This document shows positions 15,667 through 23,544 of a DNA stretch of 24,589 nt, piece after piece (within the stretch, counting starts at the first letter, position 1; the number at the start of each line of letters is the position of its first letter). Below the pieces are notes generated by a model. The model was not told where the DNA came from and did no database searches. It worked only from the letters and a program-made list of their open reading frames with translations. The translations under genes and the position numbers were made by a program. Source of the stretch: a virus; the IMG/VR virus record IMGVR_UViG_3300030451_004353, positions 1-24,589 of that record; one strand, given 5' to 3'.

Positions 15667-16530
15667 TTATGATCTGTATTTATCTTTTCTGCCCGCATGG
15701 AACTCAGGCTCGTCGCCGACTACTGTTCTTTCTCTGCCAATTGTAACTTCAGCAGCAGATTCACGGCGGATTACAGCAGGAACGTCCTCGTTCTTATCTG
15801 ATCCCAAGATATATCCCAACACTGTGATTGTGGTTGTGGACTTAAACATTCTTTCGTCTGTGTTTAGTCCTGAATTATTGCTCTCATTTGAGAATGTTTC
15901 GTCGCCAAAAGCCTCATAGACATTCCCCTCGTGTTCAATCTTAAAGGCCACTGGAGTTGAGAATCTTCCCATCATCGCAGCAATGATTTCATTCATTTGC
16001 TGTTGAAACTCTGTAGCCATCTTAATCTCGTAGGTTATCTCTACGTAAGTTGGCATTGGAACGTATAATGTATCATACACTACCTTTTCATTATCAAAAG
16101 GGAATGTGCTTTGATTATATTTTCTTTGTGCCGTTGCATTCGCACGATCTCTTGACTTCTCTTGGTTGACCTGCCGAGCGATTGGGATTGAGCCACCCCG
16201 CTTATAAAAGCCGAAGTATGGCGGAATATAGACACCATACTTGCCCTTGTTAGAAGGATTGTTGAGCATTTGGCCACGAACAATAGAGATAAGTGGGTAT
16301 TCTAGTGTTCTACCGTTCTTGCGTAGTTCAGGGTCGTCCTTGATTGAAAAAGCACGCTCTGGGGAAGCAAAGAGAACGGGCACTTTGCGGAAGCCTTCAT
16401 TTGTGTTGCAAAAGATATTTAGATCGTCATTTACAAAGTTATAAAGGGCTCTATCAATGTCCTCTATGGTAGAGGGTCGGAAACCATATCTTGCGTCTAA
16501 ATCTTGGTTTAACTCTGTTCTTTTAGGCAT
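15667..16530 (-). CDS. 15: Tail terminator/tail completion protein (gp15-like)
   Basis: The 287-residue protein has the T4 gp15 landmarks. FRKVPVLFASPERAF resembles IRVPITYASKEHF. RTLEYPLISI follows, and PTYVEITYEIKMATEFQQQM with NEIIAAMMGRF resembles PIKMIYELSIFTRYEDDMFQ. A polar tail follows. In T4 gp15 caps the tail tube and sheath and joins tail to neck. I chose the ATG at 16530: it has AGGA 9 nt upstream and lies 11 nt past the gp14-like stop. An upstream ATG at 16590 would overlap that gene by 49 nt and adds 20 polar residues without a ribosome site. It completes a gp13-gp14-gp15 run in the T4 order. Confidence 0.85.
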   Translation of the reverse strand: MPKRTELNQDLDARYGFRPSTIEDIDRALYNFVNDDLNIFCNTNEGFRKVPVLFASPERAFSIKDDPELRKNGRTLEYPLISIVRGQMLNNPSNKGKYGVYIPPYFGFYKRGGSIPIARQVNQEKSRDRANATAQRKYNQSTFPFDNEKVVYDTLYVPMPTYVEITYEIKMATEFQQQMNEIIAAMMGRFSTPVAFKIEHEGNVYEAFGDETFSNESNNSGLNTDERMFKSTTTITVLGYILGSDKNEDVPAVIRRESAAEVTIGRERTVVGDEPEFHAGRKDKYRS

Positions 16531-16541
16531 AGTGTAATTTC

Positions 16542-17057
16542 CTATAATCTTTTCCCTGGATTGAACAGACCTTTGCGTGCTTGTCGGCAAGTGGCTTGGA
16601 CGCCCAAAGCCTGTCCGTCAGCAAAGTCTGCATCTTGTCCAAAGAGATACCTGGAGTCTTCAAATACATCTACAATCTCAAAATACTGTGCATCGTATTG
16701 AATAAAGTCTCCAGGGCGAACAAACAAGTCTTGATCTTCTACGAGTCTTCTCTTGTGGAAATTGACGGTAATATTAAAAAGACTATCAAATCCATATTCA
16801 TCCTGTGTTCTTGTTGATCCTTCATAGTTTATTAAAGAATATACACGGATTGGTGGGAGGAATGTTTTTTCTATTGCTTCCCCGTAAAGATCGTTATAGT
16901 TTGTGGTTTTTATATCAAGCGGAAAGTAGAGAACCTGTTGACCAACAACGTGTTCAATGACTTCGTCGTTGATTTGCTTTACAAAGTCTCTTTCCGCTTT
17001 ACCAACGAATAGTGGTGGTGGAGGAGTTGCTGGTTGTGTCCATCTGTTTTGAGCCAT
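16542..17057 (-). CDS. 14: Neck protein (gp14-like)
   Basis: The 171-residue protein aligns by eye with T4 gp14. VLYFPLDIKTTNYNDLYGEA (42-61) matches CYYVPREYVSPDLIFGED. INYEGSTRTQDEYGFD (76-91) matches FEGYEG...FGMQ. VRPGDFIQYDAQYFEIVDV (113-131) matches [20 protein letters not shown], and LFGQ (138-141) matches QLGQ. It is shorter than T4 gp14 (256 residues), lacking the C-terminal extension. Gp14 joins gp13 to make the neck that seals the DNA-filled head and accepts the tail. The ATG follows the gp13-like stop by 4 nt, and its ribosome site (TAGGT) lies inside the end of that gene. Confidence 0.85.
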   Translation of the reverse strand: MAQNRWTQPATPPPPLFVGKAERDFVKQINDEVIEHVVGQQVLYFPLDIKTTNYNDLYGEAIEKTFLPPIRVYSLINYEGSTRTQDEYGFDSLFNITVNFHKRRLVEDQDLFVRPGDFIQYDAQYFEIVDVFEDSRYLFGQDADFADGQALGVQATCRQARKGLFNPGKRL

Positions 17058-17061
17058 CTAT

Positions 17062-18318
17062 TTAACCTACGTAAATTCCCATTGGGATTTTCCCAACGAC
17101 TTCTTGGAGGTTATTCATTAGCTGAGCGTCTCCTTCAGCAAGGGCACCATAAGCCATCTCATCTAGGACAGTCTTAAGTTCCTCTCTTAAAGCATTTTGC
17201 TCTTCCTTTGCCTCAGAGACTAGAGCAGGACCATTAAGAGTGACTTCATTCCCTGGGATTGGTATGGAAGCAAGTTTGGAGCGTACCTGACCTAGTGTTT
17301 CTTTTGCCAATGATAAGGCAAAGCGGCGAATCCACTGCTTACCAATGCTGTTGATATGCTTATATGGCACATTTGGGAATGGCAATGTGTTCATGTTGTT
17401 CACACCGTCAGCACCATACTTTCTTGTTGGGTCTTCCTGGAAAGCATCTTCAGCGACCCGGAAGTCTACCCAAAACTTCTTTGGTCGAATACCGCTAGGA
17501 GTAGGATATATTCTTAGTTTATTATTATTAATCTTAAAAGAATAGTGCGATGCTCTAACGTTAAGGTCTTCCTCAAAAGCATATGCCTGAAGGACATTCT
17601 GCCACGCTGGAACTAGCTGGAATTGACTATCATCAGCATACATCCCGTAGGTAGACAAATTACCCACTGCGCCAATAGCATAGCCACCAAAAAAGTTCCA
17701 AGTACTTTGTGGTGTTCTATAATAAACACGCTGTATGGTTATCGCATTATTTCCAACACTGGCAGAAAAAGGAGAACCTGATTCCAAAGAAGCACTATAA
17801 ATAATATCTTGAAGATCGTAATCCTGTACATCTTCTATGGCGTCAAAAGAGGCTGAATAAATTGTTTGAGAAGCCCCGACACCAGCGTGAAGACTGACAC
17901 CACGACCGACGTGAGTTGCATAACCAAGCTGAAAGCGTGGGAACTTAAGGTTAGGCTTAGTATCAAGACCGCCAGAGCCTGAATACTCTGTGAACTCACC
18001 ATCCTCGTCGAAAGACCCCGTTGTATTACCAAGCATGTCGGAGAGAACGTTTTTAGCCTGATGGGTGTTGATTAGGTAAGAATACTCTAAACACGCTTCT
18101 TCATAGGCGTTATATACAATAGCTGGAGTTATTTCTAAGTCTAATACTCTCCCGCCAAGCTTATTATAGGTATATGCTACTTGGTCAGCAGCACCGCTGA
18201 TGAAAGCATCTGTGGTATAGATGCCATAGGATAAAGAACTTAAAACTTCACCAGTATCCCCTGTTGCTGGTAGAACAACAGCACTTACTGTACTTGCTGG
18301 TTGTAGATTTGTAGGCAT
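17062..18318 (-). CDS. 13: Neck protein (gp13-like)
   Basis: The 418-residue protein aligns with T4 gp13 (309 residues) at both ends. Near residues 50-84, GGRVLDLEITPAIVYNAYEE with ACLEYSYL matches [20 protein letters not shown] with ALELYGEYHF. In the C-terminus, GKQWIRRFALSLAKETLGQV, then LNGPALVSEAKEEQNALREE and the end GIYVG match RWVKAYATALAKELNGQI, DGQRLIEEARLEKEALREE and GILVG. The middle carries about 100 extra residues, mostly beta-prone. Gp13 binds the portal and, with gp14, stabilises packaged heads. The ATG has GAGGGT 5 nt upstream and a promoter-like motif 19 nt upstream, directly after the capsid gene terminator, so it heads its own transcription unit. Confidence 0.85.
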   Translation of the reverse strand: MPTNLQPASTVSAVVLPATGDTGEVLSSLSYGIYTTDAFISGAADQVAYTYNKLGGRVLDLEITPAIVYNAYEEACLEYSYLINTHQAKNVLSDMLGNTTGSFDEDGEFTEYSGSGGLDTKPNLKFPRFQLGYATHVGRGVSLHAGVGASQTIYSASFDAIEDVQDYDLQDIIYSASLESGSPFSASVGNNAITIQRVYYRTPQSTWNFFGGYAIGAVGNLSTYGMYADDSQFQLVPAWQNVLQAYAFEEDLNVRASHYSFKINNNKLRIYPTPSGIRPKKFWVDFRVAEDAFQEDPTRKYGADGVNNMNTLPFPNVPYKHINSIGKQWIRRFALSLAKETLGQVRSKLASIPIPGNEVTLNGPALVSEAKEEQNALREELKTVLDEMAYGALAEGDAQLMNNLQEVVGKIPMGIYVG

Positions 18319-18337
18319 TATTGACCCTCGCTTATTG

Positions 18338-18347
18338 TATAAATAGT
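18338..18347 (-). promoter_or_regulatory. Late-promoter-like motif ACTATTTATA upstream of gp13-like gene
   Basis: It lies between the capsid gene terminator and the gp13-like gene, 19 nt before the ATG. A new promoter is expected exactly here because the terminator would block read-through. This is the best-placed copy of the motif. Confidence 0.6.
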
Positions 18348-18369
18348 TTTTTGGTTCCGTAATTTATCC

Positions 18370-18403
18370 GTAAATAAGAAAACCCCGCCACTAGGACGGG
18401 GTT
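18370..18403 (-). terminator. Intrinsic terminator after the major capsid gene
   Basis: The coding strand has a 7-bp stem AACCCCG/CGGGGTT around a 9-nt loop (TCCTAGTGG), followed by TTCTTATTT. It is GC-rich with a T-run, a classical rho-independent terminator, 31 nt after the stop codon. Confidence 0.9.
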
Positions 18404-18416
18404 CTCTCAGGTTTAT

Positions 18417-18434
18417 TCACTCCCTAGGGGGTGA
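18417..18434 (-). repeat. Palindrome abutting the capsid gene stop codon
   Basis: TCACCCCCTAGGGAGTGA is an 18-bp near-perfect palindrome with one mismatched pair, starting right after the TAA. As RNA it would form a small hairpin upstream of the intrinsic terminator, and might protect the mRNA 3' end. Confidence 0.6.
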
Positions 18435-20162
18435 TTAGCTTACGTCAGATACTAGATCTGCGACAACAACCAAACCGTACATGTCAGGACGTACCATCTT
18501 CTTGGCGTAGCGGGTCATGACACCCTTACGAGGTACGAAGTCCTCTGGTCCAAAGATGGTTGGTGTGACCTGTAGTGGGACATAAGGAGCATATACGTAG
18601 CCGCTTTCTAGGAAGCTGCTGCCCTTACGTCCTACTAGGAGTAGGTTGCGGGTGAAGTAAGGATCGACATGAATGTCCATCTTACGGCTAATAGAGCCTA
18701 CCTGCTTGACGCCCCAAGAGCCAGCAGCATCATCGACGGCAGCAGCAGCACGGAAACCACTGGTGAATTCGAGGATGTTTGCTACTTCTGGAGAGCATAC
18801 GAGGAAGTTAGCACCACCACGTAGTGTCTTACGGTGAATACGAGCACTTACTTCGTTGACTGTTTCAAGAAGTGTTTCGTACCATTCAGAGACAGTACCT
18901 GTGAAGTCTGGGAAGTTTGTACCAGAAACGATAGAACCTGTTTCACGGTTCAAGAACTTACCTGGGCTGCGAGACCAGTACAATGTACCAGCGGTAGCAC
19001 CCTTGACGAGATCTTCAAGGATTTCTTGGTCGATCTCAAGAGCAACTTGCTCAGAAAGGATGCTGGTCAACTCAACTTCAGCGTCGAGGTTATGGTAAGC
19101 ATTCAAGTCTTGAGCTAGCTCTGGAGACCACTTAGCCTTGAGCTTCTTGGTCAAAGCTGTTACAGCAACAGAGTCAACCTTGATGTCGATCTCAGGAATG
19201 TTTTCTGTAGCTTCGAGACCCCAAGTAGAGGTACCGACGATAGAACCTAGAGCATCACCACCTGTGAAGCCGTCTTCTTGTGCGTAGGTTGTCTCTGTTG
19301 ATAGCTCAGCAGCGGTCTTAAGGGCACCAACAGCGGCAGCACCAGAACCTGTACCTACGAAAACTACGTCCAACTTACCAGAAGTAGCAGAAGTCTTTGT
19401 TAGGCGACGAATTTGGAAGCCACCATCAGCAACGATACCACCCTGACGAGATAGAACATCAGCACGGCGAACAACAGCAGTTATGAGGTTGTCTTCGTTG
19501 AGATCAGTTGGCTTGTCAATTGTAGCAATGTAGTAGACGCTAGAACCAGATGTGAAAGCTGGATCACCTTGTAGGTAAGACCAGAAATCGCCGCCTGGGA
19601 TAGAGCCGCTATCACCGAATGTACCAGAACCAACAGCAGTAATGCTGTTGCTAGAATCAGAACCTGTTGGGCTAGCAAAACCGTTGTTCAAGCTATAAGC
19701 TGAAAGCTGACCGCCGTTGCCGCTAAGGTCAACACCGCCTGTAATCTGAGAGGCGACTCGGCCACCACCATATACAGAAGTGTCGCCTTCGTTTGCTAGG
19801 CGATACTTGTTATCCATGCCACCGTCTGGAGAGAAGGTGAAGTCAAGGAAGAAAATGAGACCTGATGGGAGGCTCATTGGTTGGACAGAAACAAGGTCCT
19901 GTGCCAAGAGTTGACCGAATACACGGCGAACGATTGGGAATGCAACAGCGGCAAAACCTTCGACATCGCCGGCAGCCATTGTAGATTGCTCCTTAAGAAG
20001 CTGGGCAGCTTGGTTTTCTAGAAGACGAGCCATGTTTGAACGACCATTGTCGTTAAGACCCTCTAGAAGACCTGTCTTTTCCCACTTCTCTAGAAGAGCT
20101 TCACCTTCATTAGCAAGAGAGCGTGCTCTGATGCCTTCGGTGAGTGTGTTAAGTACAGACAT
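18435..20162 (-). CDS. 23: Major capsid protein (gp23-like)
   Basis: The 575-residue protein is slightly longer than T4 gp23 (521). Near 73-110, AFPIVRRVFGQLLAQDLVSV with QPMSLPSGLIF matches VMGMVRRAIPNLIAFDICGV with QPMNSPTGQVF. The segment LKAKWSPELAQDLNAYHNLD with AEVELTSILSEQVALEIDQE matches LKAAYSIELAQDLRAVHGMD with AEAELSGIL... of gp23. The C-terminus has SGYVYAPYVPLQVTP like AGIYYAPYVALTPL. It forms the icosahedral shell. A likely prohead-protease site of the L/I-x-E type is LKE at 56-58, removing the N-terminus during maturation; this is inference. The ATG has AAGGAG 6 nt upstream and lies 17 nt after the scaffold gene, with a strong terminator downstream. Confidence 0.95.
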   Translation of the reverse strand: MSVLNTLTEGIRARSLANEGEALLEKWEKTGLLEGLNDNGRSNMARLLENQAAQLLKEQSTMAAGDVEGFAAVAFPIVRRVFGQLLAQDLVSVQPMSLPSGLIFFLDFTFSPDGGMDNKYRLANEGDTSVYGGGRVASQITGGVDLSGNGGQLSAYSLNNGFASPTGSDSSNSITAVGSGTFGDSGSIPGGDFWSYLQGDPAFTSGSSVYYIATIDKPTDLNEDNLITAVVRRADVLSRQGGIVADGGFQIRRLTKTSATSGKLDVVFVGTGSGAAAVGALKTAAELSTETTYAQEDGFTGGDALGSIVGTSTWGLEATENIPEIDIKVDSVAVTALTKKLKAKWSPELAQDLNAYHNLDAEVELTSILSEQVALEIDQEILEDLVKGATAGTLYWSRSPGKFLNRETGSIVSGTNFPDFTGTVSEWYETLLETVNEVSARIHRKTLRGGANFLVCSPEVANILEFTSGFRAAAAVDDAAGSWGVKQVGSISRKMDIHVDPYFTRNLLLVGRKGSSFLESGYVYAPYVPLQVTPTIFGPEDFVPRKGVMTRYAKKMVRPDMYGLVVVADLVSDVS

Positions 20163-20179
20163 TTTTTTCTCCTTTTAAG

Positions 20180-21154
20180 TTATTTTGTCTTTGTTCCTGC
20201 GAGCGTCGCCCAACGATTGTATGTTGGACTCTTTTCGGCAGTGCGTTCCTCTGTACGATTTCCGCCAAGAATCACAGATGATCTTCTTGTTACAGCTTCA
20301 GACAACGATTGTGGGGCAGTATTTTGAATACCCGCCATTGTCTTTTGAAGAGTCTCATAGACCATCTTCGCTTCTTCTACCGAACGTGCTGCGGAAACTA
20401 GCTCAGCAACTTTAGCTTTTTGCTGCTCATTCAAGGAGGAATCTCCAAGCACACGATTCGCATATAATAACCTTGCGTTTTGCAAGTTTATTTCTTCTAA
20501 TTTTTCTTTTACTTGCCCTAGAAGTTGCTTGAGTTCAGCATTTTCCTTCTGAAGGGCTTCGTTTTGTTCTTCGGAGCGGATAAGATTTTCTGCATCCTCC
20601 TTGTCCATTCCGTCAGTGTCAACTGATTCTACTTGTTCGTCCTGTTCAACCTGGTCTTGTGTAAGGTTTTCTTGGGCACGATCAAGTTCTACCTGTGGGA
20701 CATCGACCCTGAGCATCTCTTTGAACATGTCTACGAGTTCATTTTCATTAAGCTCAAGTTCTTCGTCATCACGGTTAGCAGGCATTTCGTCGTCGAGGGG
20801 AAGACCGACTTCGTCAGCAACCTCTTCACGATCAAGCTCAACTGCTTCTTCTTCGCCTTCTTCAGATTCGGCGGCAGCAATAATGTCGTCAAGGTCTACA
20901 ACAACAATATCTTCGTCGTCGTCAGAAAGATGAGCCATTGGTACTTGCTCCATAGCAGTGCTGTCTACTTCGACTTCTGCTTCTGGCTCCATGCCCATTC
21001 CAAGATCCATTTCGTCATCTTGTTCCAAAAGTTTGCTTACAGCATCTTTTACTTCGTCGTTGTATTTCTCGACAATAGCGGCTTCAGCACTTTTAACAGC
21101 GGCTTCACGAAGAGCCTTTGCGTCAACGATTGCTTGTTCTAACATAGTAGACAT
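20180..21154 (-). CDS. 22: Prohead core scaffold protein (gp22-like)
   Basis: The 324-residue protein is very acidic (Glu/Asp clusters at 43-135), with helical, coiled-coil-prone ends (1-45 and 190-275). It has a basic, polar C-terminus ending YNRWATLAGTKTK. There are no membrane or enzymatic motifs. Composition, helical content and position directly before the capsid gene match the T4 prohead scaffold gp22, which fills the prohead and is degraded by the gp21 protease. Sequence similarity to T4 gp22 itself is not evident by eye, so the call depends on context. No gp21 protease gene is beside it. The ATG has AAGGGG 8 nt upstream; a promoter-like motif 35 nt upstream starts the 22-23 transcript. 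Confidence 0.75.
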   Translation of the reverse strand: MSTMLEQAIVDAKALREAAVKSAEAAIVEKYNDEVKDAVSKLLEQDDEMDLGMGMEPEAEVEVDSTAMEQVPMAHLSDDDEDIVVVDLDDIIAAAESEEGEEEAVELDREEVADEVGLPLDDEMPANRDDEELELNENELVDMFKEMLRVDVPQVELDRAQENLTQDQVEQDEQVESVDTDGMDKEDAENLIRSEEQNEALQKENAELKQLLGQVKEKLEEINLQNARLLYANRVLGDSSLNEQQKAKVAELVSAARSVEEAKMVYETLQKTMAGIQNTAPQSLSEAVTRRSSVILGGNRTEERTAEKSPTYNRWATLAGTKTK

Positions 21155-21189
21155 AGATTAATCCCCTTAATTGATGATATTACATCAAA

Positions 21190-21199
21190 AATAAATAGT
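21190..21199 (-). promoter_or_regulatory. Late-promoter-like motif ACTATTTATT upstream of scaffold and capsid genes
   Basis: An exact copy on the coding strand in the 73-nt gap between the 531-residue fibre-like gene and the scaffold gene, 35 nt from the ATG. It would drive the highly expressed 22-23 unit. Confidence 0.55.
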
Positions 21200-21227
21200 A
21201 GATTAAAAATGTAAACGACTTATAATT

Positions 21228-22823
21228 TTATGGTAGAGAATTATATGTAGCGTTGATTAAGCCCAGGACTTGCCACTTTGAACCATCCCATATCAATTGG
21301 GCGGTTCCTCGTGTAAAGCCTTGGTAGCCTCCTCCTGGGTCGGAACCACTCAAAACTACTTGCCCTGTTGTAAGTCCAGGACCAAAGACATCTATATTTG
21401 ATCCTGTAATTTCAGCACTGTTTGCAGTGTTTATTGTTCCGCCATTATTTTGCTTAAAGATGATATTCTTCTGTTGTCCTGCAAATGTACCGTCAGAAAT
21501 TCCATATGAATAAAAAGCATTGTTAGCTAGCCCAGTAATGTCGATGACAGTGTTTCCATCAACAGCATTCACCAACTTGCCAGAGCCGAGGACAGGACTA
21601 CTAGCAACATTAAGATTTTGAATTGCTGACGCCCCAAATGATCCTGAGTAAGAAATACTGCCACTTATCGATAGTGTTTGGGCTGGAGATGCAGAGTTGA
21701 TACCCACATGCCCTGAGCCTGTTACGAATAGGATATTCGCATTATCGTCGTGTTCTACTTTGAGAAGAGGGCTAGTAGCTGCTGTCCCTTGAGCAGTGGT
21801 GGTTCCCGACACATGCAAAAGAGCACTAGGTCTATCGCTTTCGTCAAAACTTTCACCAATACCCACTTGTCCATCAGGCTGGATACATAATTTTGATCTG
21901 TTGCCTGTTGTAAACTGCATAGGCATCCCGCTCGTTCGGGTTCCAAGGAGACCAGCATTGCTCATCCCATTTGCTAAATAAGTAACTTCTGGGTCTGTTC
22001 CGGCATTTCCATTTATTCCTAAAATAAATTTGGAGTTTCCACCGTCTTGGGTTATCTTGAGGAACCCAGTATCGGTCTCTGGCGTGTTATCTGTGTCCGC
22101 TTCGATATAGATAGAAGCAGCAGCCACGGATTGTATATGGAGGTTATTGCTTGGGTCACCAGTCCCAATACCAACTCGTCCTGAGCCAGAGACATAGAGT
22201 ACGTTTTCTATTGTTACCCCGGCATCGGTAACTCCATCAACCCGAAGTACATCTTTCTCAACAGAAGATGCTGAAACATGAAGCCGGGCAGCAGGAGAAC
22301 CTGTATTAATGCCTACATTATTATTAGAAGCACCAGCCACAACAAGAGCGTTCGTACCGCCCATCCTTAAGCTTAAGCTTTCTCCAGATTTAGCGTTTAC
22401 AATGGTTTCCCCATTTGCTCTTTGCTGCAAAGCAAAACTATTACTAGACATTTGATCCCTATGAGCAAAGTTAGCATAATCTGAAGTTCCATTGTAGCCA
22501 ATCTTGGCTTTGCCGAGAGTAGTAACGATATCAGCATCGTCAGATACAGTGATGGTGTTGCCATCAAAGGTAAAGTTAGCAGAGCCGCCAAAAGACCCAT
22601 TGTCATTAAATTGTACCTGGGTGTTTGCTCCGCCAGGGCTGCCACCGCCGCCACCGCCGCCGTTTTGTGTAATTTGAACACCGTTAATTAGAAGGGAACC
22701 AGTAATATCAACAGAGCCAGTAAACTCATGAACATCTGTATCTTTATCAGTACCTGTTGTGGTACTGCCAGGAACATTGTTTGGTGAGGGTGTGAAGCCT
22801 CCTCCGCCGCTACCGAATCCCAT
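21228..22823 (-). CDS. Fibre-like virion protein with GIGT-type repeats, 531 residues
   Basis: A Gly-rich N-terminus with two poly-Gly runs (about 5-9 and 55-61) leads to a module seen in many phage fibres, NTQVQFNDNGSFGGSANFTF (67-86). Four degenerate repeats of the type 'VGIGTxxPxxxLHVSG' follow at about 169-186, 215-232, 318-340 and 371-388. These form trimeric beta shafts in tail fibres. The C-terminus has GTAQLIWDGSKWQVLG (507-522), a common closing beta element. No chaperone (peptidase S74) domain is present. The protein likely decorates the virion or contacts the host. It sits between a small beta-rich protein and the scaffold gene, an unusual place for a tail fibre, so a head fibre is possible. 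The start has GGAGG 8 nt upstream. Confidence 0.7.
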   Translation of the reverse strand: MGFGSGGGGFTPSPNNVPGSTTTGTDKDTDVHEFTGSVDITGSLLINGVQITQNGGGGGGGSPGGANTQVQFNDNGSFGGSANFTFDGNTITVSDDADIVTTLGKAKIGYNGTSDYANFAHRDQMSSNSFALQQRANGETIVNAKSGESLSLRMGGTNALVVAGASNNNVGINTGSPAARLHVSASSVEKDVLRVDGVTDAGVTIENVLYVSGSGRVGIGTGDPSNNLHIQSVAAASIYIEADTDNTPETDTGFLKITQDGGNSKFILGINGNAGTDPEVTYLANGMSNAGLLGTRTSGMPMQFTTGNRSKLCIQPDGQVGIGESFDESDRPSALLHVSGTTTAQGTAATSPLLKVEHDDNANILFVTGSGHVGINSASPAQTLSISGSISYSGSFGASAIQNLNVASSPVLGSGKLVNAVDGNTVIDITGLANNAFYSYGISDGTFAGQQKNIIFKQNNGGTINTANSAEITGSNIDVFGPGLTTGQVVLSGSDPGGGYQGFTRGTAQLIWDGSKWQVLGLINATYNSLP

Positions 22824-22838
22824 TCTTATATCCTCCGA

Positions 22839-23255
22839 TTATTCGTCGATGCCAGAACCAGTTAGTGGGAACATCCCGTTGGGACCAATCCCAGTCAGTT
22901 CAGCAAACATTTCAAATGTAGCGTCGCCGCCAGGCGCAGATACATAAACTTTGCTGCACTTAATATTCATTGTCAAAGAAGAGTTAAGTTCTCCTAATGT
23001 AATATAATGATATCCAGAAAGCACGTTAGCTGACCCTGAAGGGGCAAAGTGAACACGAATGTCATCGTTTGATGCGTCTTTATTAATAATAGTAATAGAC
23101 CTTGTCACGTTTGGAAAATTGATCTCGGTCTCTAGTCCACCGTTAATTGTGCTCCCAGTAATAAAAGGAGTTCCTGCAACTTGATAAGACCCTACACTGC
23201 CTAGCCCAGGTGTCTGAAAGTTGTAGTAATTGCTTGTGTCGGGTGATGTAGCCAT
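22839..23255 (-). CDS. Small beta-rich virion protein, 138 residues, function unknown
   Basis: The sequence is beta-prone and Gly/Ser/Thr-rich: YQVAGTPFITGSTINGG (24-40), TRSITIINKDASNDDIRVHF, a middle YHYITLGELNSSLTMNI, and an end with VYVSAPGGDATFEMFAELTG. It has no signal peptide and almost no helix. It resembles small head-decoration or fibre-base proteins in general character; I cannot name a family. The ATG has an unusually strong AGGAGGT 8 nt upstream, located in the last codons of the bS21 gene, and the stop lies 15 nt before the fibre-like gene. High expression is likely. Confidence 0.65.
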   Translation of the reverse strand: MATSPDTSNYYNFQTPGLGSVGSYQVAGTPFITGSTINGGLETEINFPNVTRSITIINKDASNDDIRVHFAPSGSANVLSGYHYITLGELNSSLTMNIKCSKVYVSAPGGDATFEMFAELTGIGPNGMFPLTGSGIDE

Positions 23256-23258
23256 CTT

Positions 23259-23540
23259 CTATGACCTCCTCTTTTTATATCGATCCCTAGGCTTAAGTAG
23301 TTCGTCCCTACGTCTATTCACCTTGTTGATCAGTCTTTGTCTTTCTTCTTTTTCTTCCCTGCGTTTCTCGCTGGGTGCCTTGAAGTAGCGTCGGTTGCGT
23401 ACTTCTTCGATAATGCCCTCTGCTTTTACCATCTTGCGGAAGCGGCGGATCATACGTTCTGGATCGCCGTGATTATCTTCCGCACGAACAGTAACACAGG
23501 GTTCGAGTGGCTTGTTGTTATTTCTACGATTGTTTCTCAT
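23259..23540 (-). CDS. rpsU: Ribosomal protein bS21 homologue (phage-encoded)
   Basis: The 93-residue protein holds the bS21 core. VTVRAEDNHGDPERMIRRFR, then KMVKAEGIIEEVRNRRYF and KAPSEKRREEKEERQR follow the E. coli bS21 pattern (VRENEPFDVALRRFKR, EKAGVLAEVRRREFY, EKPTTERKRAKA). It has short N- and C-terminal basic extensions. bS21 binds the small subunit near the anti-Shine-Dalgarno end of 16S rRNA and helps start translation; phage copies probably replace the host protein and favour phage mRNAs. I chose the ATG at 23540, 4 nt after the previous stop. An upstream in-frame ATG at 23585 overlaps that gene by 41 nt and adds only a Gln-rich stretch. The visible ribosome site is weak. Confidence 0.88.
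   Translation of the reverse strand: MRNNRRNNNKPLEPCVTVRAEDNHGDPERMIRRFRKMVKAEGIIEEVRNRRYFKAPSEKRREEKEERQRLINKVNRRRDELLKPRDRYKKRRS
23264..23270 (-). promoter_or_regulatory. Full-strength ribosome binding site AGGAGGT inside the end of the bS21 gene
   Basis: The seven bases match the anti-Shine-Dalgarno sequence exactly, 8 nt before the ATG of the 138-residue virion gene. They are also codons of the last Arg-Arg-Ser of bS21, so the two genes are tightly linked. Confidence 0.7.
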
Positions 23541-23544
23541 TATT

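Noticed and set aside
16531-16590. Earlier ATG for the gp15-like protein
   Set aside because: It overlaps the gp14-like gene by 49 nt and lacks a ribosome site, whereas the ATG at 16530 has AGGA at good spacing.
20633-21142. A 169-codon plus-strand open frame antisense to the scaffold gene
   Set aside because: It is a shadow of the acidic, biased codons of the scaffold gene, with no ribosome site and a low-complexity Phe-rich product. All credible genes are on the minus strand.
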